This document shows, piece by piece, positions 7,644-16,564 of a DNA stretch of 64,000 nt. The number at the start of each line of letters is the position of its first letter. Position 1 is the first letter of the stretch. The translations under genes and the position numbers were made by a program. The notes beneath the pieces were generated by a model that saw only the letters and a list, made by a program, of their open reading frames with translations, was not told where the DNA came from and did not search any database. Origin of the DNA: Candidatus Woesearchaeota archaeon (lineage in GTDB: Archaea; Nanobdellota; Nanobdellia; Woesearchaeales; GW2011-AR9); the NCBI GenBank assembly GCA_945861715.1, contig CAMAVK010000001.1, forward strand, positions 372,001 to 436,000. The letters are read 5' to 3'.

Positions 7644-8319
7644 TTAGACTTTCCATTTAATATTCCAAGGAAATTCACCAAGCCTTTTCAGATCTCGATC
7701 CCCTTCATTATCTCCATTATAATGAAATCCTAGCAGAGGTTTATACATTTCTCCTTCTCTTCCAAGAACTCTATTTTGTACACGAACAACTCCTCCTTCA
7801 AGCAGTGCACCGTGACATCGAGAGAGAATTCACCAATTCGAAATAATGTCCATATTGTAATGGATTTAAGGCATCATTATACATTTTGGCAAGAAAGTAG
7901 GGATTTATCTCTGGTGTCAATAAGCTGGGACTGATATGTCGTGTACTCTCAAAAGAAATAACAAATTCCATATTGATCACATCATATCCGGTCCCGATTC
8001 TATCCCACGTTGACTGCGTAGCAAAAACACCTTGAATAAATGTCCAACCTACAGGTACTGTTGCTTGTGGAACATTATCTACCCCAACCGGATTTATCCA
8101 TCCATATTTAACCATGCATTCAATATTGTCAGGAGCAAAATGTTCTTCATGCTCATGTCGAAAGCCTTGTACTCGTGTTCCACATCCTAAATCTAAAAAA
8201 CGTGCCATTTGCTTGCATTGGTAGAACTTCCGAATATTATCCAATGCATCTTTTTCAGCGAGCCACCTAACAACACGACGCGCGCTGACAAATTTCTCTA
8301 TAGCTTGAGTGGCATTCAT
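7644..8319 (-). pseudogene. SAM-dependent methyltransferase-like gene with one frameshift at a (TC)4 tract
   Basis: The first 173 codons (8319 down to 7798) start MNATQAIEKFVSARRVVRWL and contain a SAM-binding motif, FLDLGCGTRVQGF. The frame then stops early. Coding sense continues in another frame as CHGALLEGGVVRVQNRV, then GREGEMYKPLLGFHYNGDNE, to a TAA at 7644-7646. The switch lies at TCTCTCTC (complement at about 7822-7830). Adding one TC unit gives a single ORF of ~225 residues. It could be an inactivated gene, a phase-variable gene, or an assembly error. The methylated substrate is unknown. Confidence 0.75.
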
Positions 8320-8361
8320 TAATCAAATTAAACGAATATACTTTAAATAATTTACTTCTAA

Positions 8362-8394
8362 AAAGGAGTAATAAATAAACTATTGTACTCCTTT
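8362..8394. repeat. Inverted repeat upstream of the methyltransferase gene
   Basis: AAAGGAGTA (8362-8370) and TACTCCTTT (8386-8394) form a perfect 9-bp stem with a 15-base loop, 43 bases upstream of the methyltransferase ATG. It lies in a 274-base gene-free stretch (8320-8593) that shows nothing else recognisable. Operator or terminator are both possible. Confidence 0.4.
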
Positions 8395-8593
8395 GTTTGT
8401 AAACCAACAACGCTTTGATGTCATCTTCTCCGTCACATTTTGTTAGGTAACATAAAAGCATCCATCAAATAAAGCAGGATCACGACAACTCAAGTTCGCT
8501 ACACATCAATTCAATATTTTAAGAATAATAACTCCAAAAAATTAGAAATCCAATTTGTTCATCGGAATACCTATCCAAAAAAAAATAAAACAA

Positions 8594-9310
8594 TCATTTC
8601 TTACTACTCGGACCAATGGCTGCATGTTTTTGAAAGAACATATATGCAACCATGCTATACGAAATAATATACGATAGATCCGCAACCACCGAGATAATAT
8701 CATACTCCTCTCCTTTAATTGCAAAGAGAATATCACCAATAAGCATAGCCACCATAATAAATAGGAGTGGGCGAAGTAACACATAGTATTCATCTTCTGC
8801 AAAATAATAAACAACAGCAGATACAAGTAAACTCATAAACGAAAGCGTCGGGTACAAACGAAGAAAAAACGCAACTTGATCATCTCCTACCCCAATTCCA
8901 AGTAATGGCAACATAAAAAACATGACTGCTCCTGCAATCCATGGCAAAATGAGAACCGCAGGACCATATTTTGCGCCTTTTCGATCTTGTGTAACACGGT
9001 ACGCAGCATACCAAATTCCCAAAAACACAATACTATAACCCACTACCCAGTAAAAATCGGGCATAGCAGCATACATCACATCATTTCCAGACTGTTGAAA
9101 AATGAGAACCCATGCAATTTCTCCAAGAGCTACAAGTGAAAATCCAAAAATAATCAGCATATACACTTCATGATGTGCATCAGTAAACGTATCTGAAATC
9201 GCGTCCCCCTGAAACAATTTATGCAACGCACGAGCACCACAAAGAAACGCAGCCAGAGCAACCACTGCAGTAATAATATATTGTATACTCTGCGCATCCA
9301 TCATAACCAT
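8594..9310 (-). CDS. Seven-helix membrane protein of unknown function
   Basis: About 236-238 residues. The start is one of several clustered ATGs (9310, 9304, 9301); a TATTAAAAG box 25-30 bases upstream favours 9304 or 9301. About seven hydrophobic segments fill the protein, for example IITAVVALAAFLCGARAL, MLIIFGFSLVALGEIAWVLI and LLFIMVAMLIGDILFAI, with a short charged C-terminus. It resembles sensor-type 7TM domains but no kinase or other output domain is attached. No family could be named. Confidence 0.65.
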   Translation of the reverse strand: MVMMDAQSIQYIITAVVALAAFLCGARALHKLFQGDAISDTFTDAHHEVYMLIIFGFSLVALGEIAWVLIFQQSGNDVMYAAMPDFYWVVGYSIVFLGIWYAAYRVTQDRKGAKYGPAVLILPWIAGAVMFFMLPLLGIGVGDDQVAFFLRLYPTLSFMSLLVSAVVYYFAEDEYYVLLRPLLFIMVAMLIGDILFAIKGEEYDIISVVADLSYIISYSMVAYMFFQKHAAIGPSSKK

Positions 9311-9457
9311 TGCAAAGTATCTTTGCTTTTAATAGTTTTCTATTTCCTACTGAGACCAGAATGGCCAAATCCTTCTATTTTCTAACAAATTGACCAATCT
9401 ACCAAAGGTAAATTCTCCCAAACGTTTTTAAAGGAACTAAAGTTTTCTCATAGTAAT

Positions 9458-9566
9458 AGCGGGGTAGGGAAGCTAGGAGTACCCGATGGGCTCATATATT
9501 CACGTTCGAGATCACGAACTGAGCTCAGACACCCATAGATCGGTGGTTCAAATCCATCCCCCGCTA
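9458..9566 (+). tRNA. Initiator tRNA-Met (CAU) with anticodon-loop intron
   Basis: Acceptor stem AGCGGGG/CCCCGCT with discriminator A gives the A1-U72 pair typical of archaeal initiators. The anticodon stem ATGGG/CCCAT supplies the three G-C pairs diagnostic of initiator tRNA. The T arm is GGTGG-TTCAAAT-CCATC. Removing a 34-base intron (9497-9530) gives the loop CTCATAA, anticodon CAT. CCA is not encoded. Confidence 0.93.
9497..9530 (+). other. tRNA-Met intron at 37/38, 34 nt
   Basis: It forms a long hairpin: TTCA/TGAG (G-U pair included) plus GTTCG/CGAAC around an AGATCA loop. The central helix CTCA/TCAG has one C-C mismatch. The bulges TA|T and AC|A hold the splice junctions. Confidence 0.8.
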
Positions 9567-9628
9567 CTTTTCTTTGCCACATTTCTTTACCACAAAACAC
9601 ATATTAATCCCACCCTCTAAACAGAAAT

Positions 9629-10615
9629 ATGTCCATTCCAAAACATCTGTATCCCATTCTAATCATAACATTCCTCAGCACCACTTTTCTCCTGAGTTGT
9701 ACCTTTCAACTCAACAAAGAATCCCCTTCCAATTCCGCACCCGATTTAATTCAAAATCCACCACCAGAAAACTCCACTCCCTCCGAGCAATCATCTACCA
9801 ATTCACTCCCTTTAACTCCTGAAGCAAAAATCAACCTGACTACATCTAAACCTCAGCAATCCTCAGAAAATAAAACCCCCCCAACAATCACCGCACAGCA
9901 GACCCAAAAATCGTGGTACCAACCAACTCCTCACACCTCCTGGCAATGGCAATTAACAGGAGATATAAACACCAATTATCAAGTACAAATGTACGACATA
10001 GATTTATTTGAAACGACAAAAGAGACCATCACCCAGCTTCATATGAAAGGCATCAAAGTAATCTGTTATTTTAGTGCAGGCACCTACGAACCATATCGAA
10101 AAGATGCATCCCTATTTCCGAAAAGTATAATCGGTAACGCACTCGAAGATTGGCCAGATGAACGATGGTTAGACATCTCCCAAATCCCCACTTTAAAACC
10201 AATCATCATCTCAAGACTTGACCTTGCGAAACAAAAAGGCTGTGATGGCGTAGAACCAGACAATGTTGATGGCTATCAAAACAACAACGGCTTCGACCTC
10301 ACAGCAGTTGACCAGCAAACATACAATATCTTCCTCGCAACAGAAGCCCACAAGCGCAACCTCGCAGTCGGTCTTAAAAATGACCTGGATCAAATCAAAG
10401 AGTTAGAACCACATTTCGACTTCGCAATCAACGAGCAATGCTTTGAGTATGACGAATGTGATCAGCTTCTTCCTTTCATCAAAAACAACAAAGCTGTCTT
10501 TGGTGTCGAGTACAAATTATCAAAGAACGAATTCTGTCAAGAAGCAAATAATCTCAATTTTGACTGGCTCAAAATGGACTACGAGTTAGACGGGAAACGT
10601 GATGCTTGCAGATAA
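9629..10615 (+). CDS. GH114-like (TM1410-type) secreted lipoprotein
   Basis: 328 residues. A signal peptide with a lipobox (TTFLLSC, Cys24) suggests a lipid-anchored surface protein. A Ser/Pro/Thr/Asn-rich linker follows, to about residue 95. The catalytic-type domain then begins at WQWQLTGDIN and includes VQMYDIDLFET, KVICYFSAGTYEPYR, WLDIS, CDGVEPDNVDGY and INEQCFEYDEC. These are hallmarks of the GH114 endo-alpha-1,4-polygalactosaminidase-like TIM barrel. The family is mainly bacterial and fungal, so lateral transfer is likely. It may act on exopolysaccharide; the substrate is inferred from family only. Confidence 0.85.
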   Translation: MSIPKHLYPILIITFLSTTFLLSCTFQLNKESPSNSAPDLIQNPPPENSTPSEQSSTNSLPLTPEAKINLTTSKPQQSSENKTPPTITAQQTQKSWYQPTPHTSWQWQLTGDINTNYQVQMYDIDLFETTKETITQLHMKGIKVICYFSAGTYEPYRKDASLFPKSIIGNALEDWPDERWLDISQIPTLKPIIISRLDLAKQKGCDGVEPDNVDGYQNNNGFDLTAVDQQTYNIFLATEAHKRNLAVGLKNDLDQIKELEPHFDFAINEQCFEYDECDQLLPFIKNNKAVFGVEYKLSKNEFCQEANNLNFDWLKMDYELDGKRDACR

Positions 10616-10667
10616 CCCATAACCTCAGCAGAAATCCAATAATCTCGGCAGATAACCAACTCCATAC
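10608..10667 (+). repeat. Three 20-bp imperfect repeats across the GH114 gene stop
   Basis: GCAGATAACC (10608), GCAGAAATCC (10628) and GCAGATAACC (10648) recur with a period of exactly 20 bases. The first copy contains the gene's last codons and stop (TGC AGA TAA), and the third preserves GC-AGA-TAA. This is a further example of tail repetition. Confidence 0.7.
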
Positions 10668-10723
10668 AACACAACTATTGTACAGAGCAAATCCTTAAAA
10701 CTTCCAACCACACAATATCTCTC

Positions 10724-11356
10724 ATGAATCTCATCTTTCTTGGACCACCAGCAAGCGGCAAAGGAACGCAAGCAAAAATAATTTCCCCATCCTACAATCT
10801 AACACATGTAAGCACCGGCGATATATTTCGAGAAGCCCTCAATAACAAAACCGAAGTAGGACTTGCTGCGTACAACAATTACTGGGGCCATGGACGTTTA
10901 GTGCCAGATGACATCACAAATCAACTCGCTTTTGAACACCTAAGCCATCTGACAACATCATTCATCCTCGATGGCTACCCTCGAACAGTTCCTCAAGCAG
11001 TAGCATTAGACACATACCTTCAAACGAAATCAAGGCCGATAGGCCATGTCATTCACTTCGAAGTGAGTGACCAAATCGTAACAACCCGCGCATCAACACG
11101 TAAAACTTGCTCTGGCTGTGGACAAATCTATGGTGCAGTTCGACCATCAAAAACAATCAACTGCGATTGTTGTAACTCACCTCTCAAAATTCGACCAGAT
11201 GATACGCCCTTATTAATGATTGCAAGGCTCGAAGAATATCATCAAAAAACGGCACCTCTACTCAATCACTATCAACCTTTAATCACTAAACTCGACGCCT
11301 CAAAAAGTATTGAAGATGTGACTCTAGATTTACATGAGATTATCAACAAAAAATAA
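10724..11356 (+). CDS. adk: Adenylate kinase (long, zinc-LID form)
   Basis: 210 residues. Interconverts ATP + AMP and 2 ADP. P-loop GPPASGKGT (residues 7-15), HVSTGDIFREAL (AMP binding), FILDGYPRT and a LID domain with zinc ligands CSGC...CDCC are all present, followed by TAPLLNHY. This is the long bacterial-like Adk rather than the short trimeric archaeal enzyme, suggesting transfer. Length matches bacterial Adk (~215). Confidence 0.95.
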   Translation: MNLIFLGPPASGKGTQAKIISPSYNLTHVSTGDIFREALNNKTEVGLAAYNNYWGHGRLVPDDITNQLAFEHLSHLTTSFILDGYPRTVPQAVALDTYLQTKSRPIGHVIHFEVSDQIVTTRASTRKTCSGCGQIYGAVRPSKTINCDCCNSPLKIRPDDTPLLMIARLEEYHQKTAPLLNHYQPLITKLDASKSIEDVTLDLHEIINKK

Positions 11357-11373
11357 AAAATACATCCCCTAAT

Positions 11374-12330
11374 TTACATTTTCAGTAATCTTGCTGAGTT
11401 TGAAAAAAATATTCTCTCTTCCATCTCAGAATTCCCCTTGCACGCTTCCCTCACCATTTGAATAGACTTCTTGCGGTCCCCGTAGGGCCAATCCGACGCA
11501 AACAAAACTCGTTCAGAGCCAAACGCATGCACCAGGGCAGTAATGTGTTCTGGCGACTGAAATGATGTATCAACAAACACATTATCATATCTTGGCAATT
11601 TCTCAATAACCTCATCAACCTCGATACCACCCGCATGTCCAACAATAAATGGAACAGAAGGAAAGTGTATGACTAAATCCTCCGCATCAGAAATATTTCC
11701 ATACCGCGGTTGCTGTTTCACTTTTTCAGCACCATGATAATACGACGTAACACCGCTGTGAAAAAGTACAGGTAGACCATGAACACCAAAAAATTTTACT
11801 GCATTTCGTACTCGATGGTCTTGCAAAGAAATATTTTGTACAATCGGATGTATCTTCATTCCGCGAGCACCTTCATGAACCTGTCGAGAAAATATATTTT
11901 CTAAGTCACGCATCATAATCTCATCAGAAAAATCTATTCCAGTAAAGGGGATAACACGTGAATCAACGAGTGCAGCTTCCCGCATATTTTCAAACGTAAC
12001 ATACGGTGGTATCGGTAAACAGCAAGTATATTGTACTCTGGAAGCATCAAGAGATTTTTGCATATTTTCAAGTGACGCTACAAAATTTCGTTGTCTGTTG
12101 GAATACGTTCCCCATTCTCGAATGAACTCAGGTGGTTGATCTCCTTTATGTTTGTATTTCAAAAGGCCCGCATACCACCCTGCATCCAATACGTTACGTA
12201 GTTTAAAGCCTGTGTCAAATAAATTTCGATCAGGTAGTCCTTGCTGATGAATGATACCACATCCATCATCATACAAGATATCGCCTAAATGTGTGTGTAC
12301 ATCAATAATACTTCTTTCTTTATCAGTCAT
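11374..12330 (-). CDS. Amidohydrolase-family metal-dependent hydrolase
   Basis: About 318 residues from ATG 12330, preceded by a GGGGGTG Shine-Dalgarno sequence; an in-frame GTG at 12360 is the alternative. The TIM-barrel amidohydrolase-2 signature is seen: IDVHTHLGD (metal-binding HxH), GMKIHPIVQ, LPVLFHSG, VPFIVGHAGG and the closing LFASDWPYGD with the metal Asp. All ligands are conserved. The family includes decarboxylases and lactonases, so the substrate remains open. The neighbouring regulator gene starts upstream on the same strand. Confidence 0.8.
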   Translation of the reverse strand: MTDKERSIIDVHTHLGDILYDDGCGIIHQQGLPDRNLFDTGFKLRNVLDAGWYAGLLKYKHKGDQPPEFIREWGTYSNRQRNFVASLENMQKSLDASRVQYTCCLPIPPYVTFENMREAALVDSRVIPFTGIDFSDEIMMRDLENIFSRQVHEGARGMKIHPIVQNISLQDHRVRNAVKFFGVHGLPVLFHSGVTSYYHGAEKVKQQPRYGNISDAEDLVIHFPSVPFIVGHAGGIEVDEVIEKLPRYDNVFVDTSFQSPEHITALVHAFGSERVLFASDWPYGDRKKSIQMVREACKGNSEMEERIFFSNSARLLKM

Positions 12331-12387
12331 TTTAAACACCCCCATCTCTCCAATTTTCACCGAAAAATAACAATAATCAACTCCTAC

Positions 12388-13221
12388 TCACAACAATTTC
12401 TGAATCGACTCCAAATCACGCACTCGCTTCTCAAAACTAATTGCATTGCGCCACATATACCAGAAAACCTTTGCAAGCCACTCGGCCCACTCCGTATCTT
12501 GTAGGGTATACGAAATGGTTACTGACCCCTTCAATTCCCCTTTCCTAAAGTCCTGTTCCTTCTTCATCTCTTTCAATCTAACAATCGAAGAATCAACAAT
12601 AAATCCACGTAACGGTTGTTCACAATGTCGAATCTCAATAACATCTCGCCCAAGACGAGAGTTAATTGACTGCAATGAAATAATATTATGAATCCCCGGT
12701 AAATCTATGCGACACAAAATCTTCACCACAATCCCACGATTTACCATTTGCTCAATGCGTTTCAAAAGTACAACCCCTTCCTCACTATCTTCAGACCAGC
12801 TCACATTACCTGAAAAAAACAAAACCTCTTTCTGAGCAGAGTCAAGAAGTGGCCCCATCACTTCCCGGCGAGAATCAGTCACCACCACTGCCGTTCGCTT
12901 TGCATCATCAACATATTGAAAAATATCAAACGGACTAAAATCTGCTTTCTTCCGTCCCAGCTTAATCCTTTCAAACAACGTATCCTGAACGAGAAGTGAA
13001 CTCGTCTTCTCAACGGTGTTCCAGTACACAATTTTTAGACCACCACGTGTTCCCGGACGAAACGTACGAACTGCAATAACACCTTGCTCAACTGAAATCT
13101 TCTCCACATACGCATCCGCCGTGCGCCAGTTAATACCTAAAAACTCCGCAATCTCTTGCACCGTGCGAGGCTTAGCATACACAAACTCTACAATTTTCTT
13201 CGTGATATCAGCAGTTAACAT
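12388..13221 (-). CDS. TrmB-like transcriptional regulator (wHTH plus PLD-like sensor domain)
   Basis: About 277 residues from MLTADITKKIVEF. Residues ~1-60 form a winged helix-turn-helix (TVQEIAEFLGINWRTADAYV). The remainder has the pattern of the phospholipase-D-like effector domain seen in TrmB proteins: REVMGPLLDSAQKEVLFFSG, MVNRGIVVKILCRI and VIEIRHCEQPLRGFIVDS. No catalytic HKD motif remains, as usual for regulators. It is divergent from the gene at 13323 and just upstream of the amidohydrolase, so either could be its target. Confidence 0.65.
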   Translation of the reverse strand: MLTADITKKIVEFVYAKPRTVQEIAEFLGINWRTADAYVEKISVEQGVIAVRTFRPGTRGGLKIVYWNTVEKTSSLLVQDTLFERIKLGRKKADFSPFDIFQYVDDAKRTAVVVTDSRREVMGPLLDSAQKEVLFFSGNVSWSEDSEEGVVLLKRIEQMVNRGIVVKILCRIDLPGIHNIISLQSINSRLGRDVIEIRHCEQPLRGFIVDSSIVRLKEMKKEQDFRKGELKGSVTISYTLQDTEWAEWLAKVFWYMWRNAISFEKRVRDLESIQKLL

Positions 13222-13322
13222 ACAACACCATACCATCATATTTGTCAGTTAATAAGTTATTTGCTACAACAGTATAACCATTCTGAACAAAGATAACAAC
13301 AAACACAAAATTGAGGTGGCAT

Positions 13323-14108
13323 ATGACAAATAATCTAACCTATCTAACCAAAGACCAAGCAACACAGCTCCTAAATAACAGTTGTCTCTGCTGCAAAACA
13401 AGACTCTCCACCAGAATATCAAGTAAAACAACAACCCACGAATCAAGTGATCACGGTATGTGTTCAGAATATGAGCGTACCGTAATCACATCGACAATTC
13501 AAGAATTAGATGTTTACCTTATCCAAGTGCAACCACCGAAGTTCCCTGGTTTAGATGAAAAAATGAAAGGAGTATACAGCAAGTTTGAACATCAAATAAA
13601 AGAAAACACCCTAACCTTACAACAAAATCTAGAAGCACAACTTCAAATGTTACCGGCTGAAAAACAACGTGTCATCCACGCAGCAGTACAAGATTCACTT
13701 AAGGACTTAAAACAAAAGCAAACTCGCTTTCCACCATACCACCTTTATTCTAACCTTGATACAAGAGTAGCAAATCTTAGTGACTCGCTTCAATTCAATG
13801 ATATGCAGCATCAAACACTTAAAGATATTCAACACGTGTGGACTGGCCCGACCAGTGATGCGTATAACCCCGGTTGCTTAAAAACCCACATTGACTGCTG
13901 GCCATTCAAAGAAAAACCAACAATGGAATGGGCCGTAATTAGTATGACATTTGATACATTGTACAACACCATCATCCAAACACCGAACTTCCAAAATTAC
14001 CCGCAACATCTAGAAGACGCTAAAGAAGTGTTGGAATGGTTAAAACCCCAACCAATAAACATAGCCATCAAACGATACAACCCATTAGATTATATGGGAA
14101 GAATGTAA
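13323..14108 (+). CDS. Hypothetical protein with N-terminal CxxC
   Basis: 261 residues. The ATG at 13323 has a GAGGTGG Shine-Dalgarno sequence ending 4 bases upstream. CLCC near residue 20 and a later Cys could bind metal. The middle is strongly helical (MKGVYSKFEHQIKENTLTLQ) and likely coiled coil; the C-terminal third contains several Trp. It is transcribed divergently from the TrmB-like regulator with about 100 bases between. No family recognised. Confidence 0.6.
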   Translation: MTNNLTYLTKDQATQLLNNSCLCCKTRLSTRISSKTTTHESSDHGMCSEYERTVITSTIQELDVYLIQVQPPKFPGLDEKMKGVYSKFEHQIKENTLTLQQNLEAQLQMLPAEKQRVIHAAVQDSLKDLKQKQTRFPPYHLYSNLDTRVANLSDSLQFNDMQHQTLKDIQHVWTGPTSDAYNPGCLKTHIDCWPFKEKPTMEWAVISMTFDTLYNTIIQTPNFQNYPQHLEDAKEVLEWLKPQPINIAIKRYNPLDYMGRM

Positions 14109-14158
14109 TATCCAACAAGATAAACCACCAATTAAATCTTTTTTACTTTCTATTTTTC

Positions 14159-14725
14159 CTACTTCTTCAACACCTTTGCAGCTACCTTCCCTAACTCAAC
14201 CAAATCCTTCTCAAACATTGCCCGAATCGCAGGAAATCGCATCGCAGCTGACGGGTGATGCAACACAAAATAGGTACGACCATCTCGAACAATAGTTTTC
14301 CCATGCATCTCCTTCATTTCACCAGTTCCAAGAAGGGTGCGAACACTCACACCACCAACCAAAATAATCAACAAAGGATTAATCAATGAAATTTGAGACA
14401 ACAAGTACGTATCGCGACACATACCACATTCAACCAACGTAGGTGTTCGATTCTTTGCCGGATGACATTTCACTGCGCTTGTAATAAACACCGCCCCAGG
14501 ATCTATCCCCACCTTCAACAAACTTGCTTTCAAATACACTCCACTTCGACCAATAAAAGGCATTCCTTCCCGATCTTCATTGGCACCCGGCGCTTCCCCT
14601 ATTAACATAATTTTAGCACCCGTCGGACCATCACCTGGCACCGCAAGGGTGCGACCTTTCCACAATGGACACAGAGTACAACGTCTAATCTCTTCAGATA
14701 TTGAAAATAAATCCCGTCCTGCCAT
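14159..14725 (-). CDS. Family 4 uracil-DNA glycosylase (4Fe-4S)
   Basis: About 188 residues from MAGRDLF (ATG 14725). Removes uracil from DNA. The active-site motif is GEAPGANEDREGMPFIGRSG and the closing motif LHHPSAAMRFP. Four Fe-S cysteines are in the expected places: CTLC near residue 17, the Cys of SAVKCHP, and one in ECGMC. Length is as usual for the family. Together with MutY and Nth it covers most base-excision steps encoded here. Confidence 0.95.
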   Translation of the reverse strand: MAGRDLFSISEEIRRCTLCPLWKGRTLAVPGDGPTGAKIMLIGEAPGANEDREGMPFIGRSGVYLKASLLKVGIDPGAVFITSAVKCHPAKNRTPTLVECGMCRDTYLLSQISLINPLLIILVGGVSVRTLLGTGEMKEMHGKTIVRDGRTYFVLHHPSAAMRFPAIRAMFEKDLVELGKVAAKVLKK

Positions 14726-14778
14726 ATAGAACAATCAAACACAGCGTAGCTAAAAAACCTTTTGGATTCCTTTTCCGA

Positions 14779-14940
14779 TTATAACCCCAAAGAAATATTC
14801 ACTGTTTTTTTTAAACTAATCCCATATTGTAAGATGTGTACTCCTCGACCATGTTGCAATGTCTCTTGCTCAAACACCACCTTTGTCCACGGAAGAAATT
14901 CTTGCATGGTACGTTCCGAAAAAAAAGAGCACATTATCTA
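14779..14940 (-). CDS. Small ORF directly downstream of archease
   Basis: 53 codons. The ATG at 14940 begins three bases after the archease stop, suggesting translational coupling. The product starts MCSFFSERTMQEFLPW and contains TKVVFEQETLQHGRGVHIL, ending ISLGL. Composition looks coding, but a run of eight T near the start and the small size keep this tentative. No family recognised. Confidence 0.4.
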
Positions 14941-14943
14941 AAA

Positions 14944-15384
14944 TCAAATATCCAAAATAACTTGCGCTTTCCACTGCTTCTTCTCTTCAGAATATTCTAA
15001 CTTAAACTCATGCATCGTAACTGCCTTCACATCAACTTTAGGGTCATGTCGTGCTAAATTTAACTTTTCTCCCCACGCAATACAGGATAAATAGTGCTTA
15101 TTTCCACGTTGTTCAATAGAAATATCAAATTTACAAAAAATCAATTGTTTGTAATCCTTAAAAAAAATCAATTCATCCAAGAAATCAAACAACAAGCGAT
15201 CAAGTTTCATCTCTTCGCATAAAATCTTCGTTTGTTCAACCGGCTCAACACCTTCCAAATCAACCATAGTCTCTTCAGTTGCAAGACCGCATTGTGTAAA
15301 CACTTCAGCAAGCGTATCTCCCTTCGCAACGAACAGAACATCGGCTGTATGATCAAAAAACTTATACATTCCTGGCATAGACAT
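14944..15384 (-). CDS. Archease
   Basis: 146 residues. Archease is the protein cofactor that activates the RtcB tRNA-splicing ligase and broadens its nucleotide use. FFDHTADVLF at the N-terminus with the metal-binding Asp/His, LLFDFLDELIFFKD in the middle and the terminal VKAVTMHEFKLE with DVKAVT-type strand are all family hallmarks. Length is typical. The function fits the intron-containing tRNAs in this window; RtcB itself is not here. Confidence 0.93.
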   Translation of the reverse strand: MSMPGMYKFFDHTADVLFVAKGDTLAEVFTQCGLATEETMVDLEGVEPVEQTKILCEEMKLDRLLFDFLDELIFFKDYKQLIFCKFDISIEQRGNKHYLSCIAWGEKLNLARHDPKVDVKAVTMHEFKLEYSEEKKQWKAQVILDI

Positions 15385-15454
15385 AAAGAGCCGTTTTGGT
15401 CTTATTAACTTTGTGGTGCTATCAAACTCATATCCCTCTCATATCCCAAGCAAC

Positions 15455-16432
15455 TTAAATTAGAATCTCAACTATTCTTCCCTCATCCGTTTCCATACTT
15501 TCAATTTCCCTGAATCGAATCAACCCTTCAGATGCAAGTTTCACACACAACCCACGCAACCACTCCATTTCAGACAAAGCAAAGTCTTTTTTCACCGCGC
15601 AGCCCAAATCAAAAAACCTAATCTCCCCACTGTTCCCACGAGCAAATTCAACAATCCGTCCACGAAAAATTCGATTCGGGATATGTTTTCCATTCTCAGC
15701 CAGACCCTGCTCAAGCCGTTTCTTCGAAATCACCATCAACTGTTTTCCATCTGTTTTATACAACGGAGCAAACTTACACTCCAAAGACAGCGGACATGAC
15801 ATACAAAGGGGCCTATCTCGCAAACACACTGTTGACCCAAAATCCATGAGCGCAGAATGAAAATCATGACTGCGACCATCGGGAATACATTCTCGAACTA
15901 AAATCCAGAGTTCCTTCTCTTCCAATTTAGATAACGGCAATCCAACATCTCGTCCTAAAAAAAATCGCATAAAGATTCGTCGTACATTCACATCGACTGC
16001 TGGCTCGGATAGATTAAACGCAAACGAAAGTATTGACCCCCGCATATACGGACCCACACCAGGTAATGTTGAAATCACACTCGAATCCGATGGAACCACA
16101 CCCTCAAAATGAGAAACAACCTCTTGCGCAAATCTGTGTAGCAGTAGTGCCCGTCGATTATACCCAAGCCCACTCCAAGATAATATCACAGATGACGCAT
16201 CAGCACGAGCCAAATCAAATATGGTGGGAAACAAACCTAAAAACTCCTTATACTTTTCAATCACGCGCCCAACTTGAGTTTGCTGCAGCATAAACTCAGA
16301 TACCACTACTTCATATGGCATAACAGCAGGGCCTCTCCATGGTAACACTCGACCATGGACTATAAACCAAATTAGAAGAGGATCTGAAAAAATACGAGTT
16401 TTCTCCTCATCCACCTTCCTATCTTCTTGCAT
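15455..16432 (-). CDS. mutY: A/G-specific adenine DNA glycosylase (MutY)
   Basis: About 325 residues; ATG 16432 preferred to TTG 16438. Removes adenine mispaired with 8-oxoguanine. Present are LPWRG, VSEFMLQQTQVGRV with the catalytic Glu, SGLGYNRRA, the helix-hairpin-helix LPGVGPYMRGSILSFAF, VDVNVRRIFM with the catalytic Asp, and four Fe-S cysteines (CLRDRPLCMSCPLSLEC). The C-terminal ~80 residues do not resemble the usual NUDIX-like 8-oxoG domain and may be a reduced version or a replacement. Confidence 0.93.
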   Translation of the reverse strand: MQEDRKVDEEKTRIFSDPLLIWFIVHGRVLPWRGPAVMPYEVVVSEFMLQQTQVGRVIEKYKEFLGLFPTIFDLARADASSVILSWSGLGYNRRALLLHRFAQEVVSHFEGVVPSDSSVISTLPGVGPYMRGSILSFAFNLSEPAVDVNVRRIFMRFFLGRDVGLPLSKLEEKELWILVRECIPDGRSHDFHSALMDFGSTVCLRDRPLCMSCPLSLECKFAPLYKTDGKQLMVISKKRLEQGLAENGKHIPNRIFRGRIVEFARGNSGEIRFFDLGCAVKKDFALSEMEWLRGLCVKLASEGLIRFREIESMETDEGRIVEILI

Positions 16433-16564
16433 ATCCAAAATAAATGGTCATACTAGAAAAACATATTCGTTTTTGACTAATCAAACATAGACCCTAAATA
16501 GATAAATCTTATAAAGGCCCAACCGACTAATCTAAGTAACTCAAAAAGGAGAGGGGGAATAAAA

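Noticed and set aside
9497..9530. Reading the tRNA-Met intron as a separate hairpin element
   Set aside because: The flanking arms form a complete initiator tRNA and the segment sits exactly at 37/38.
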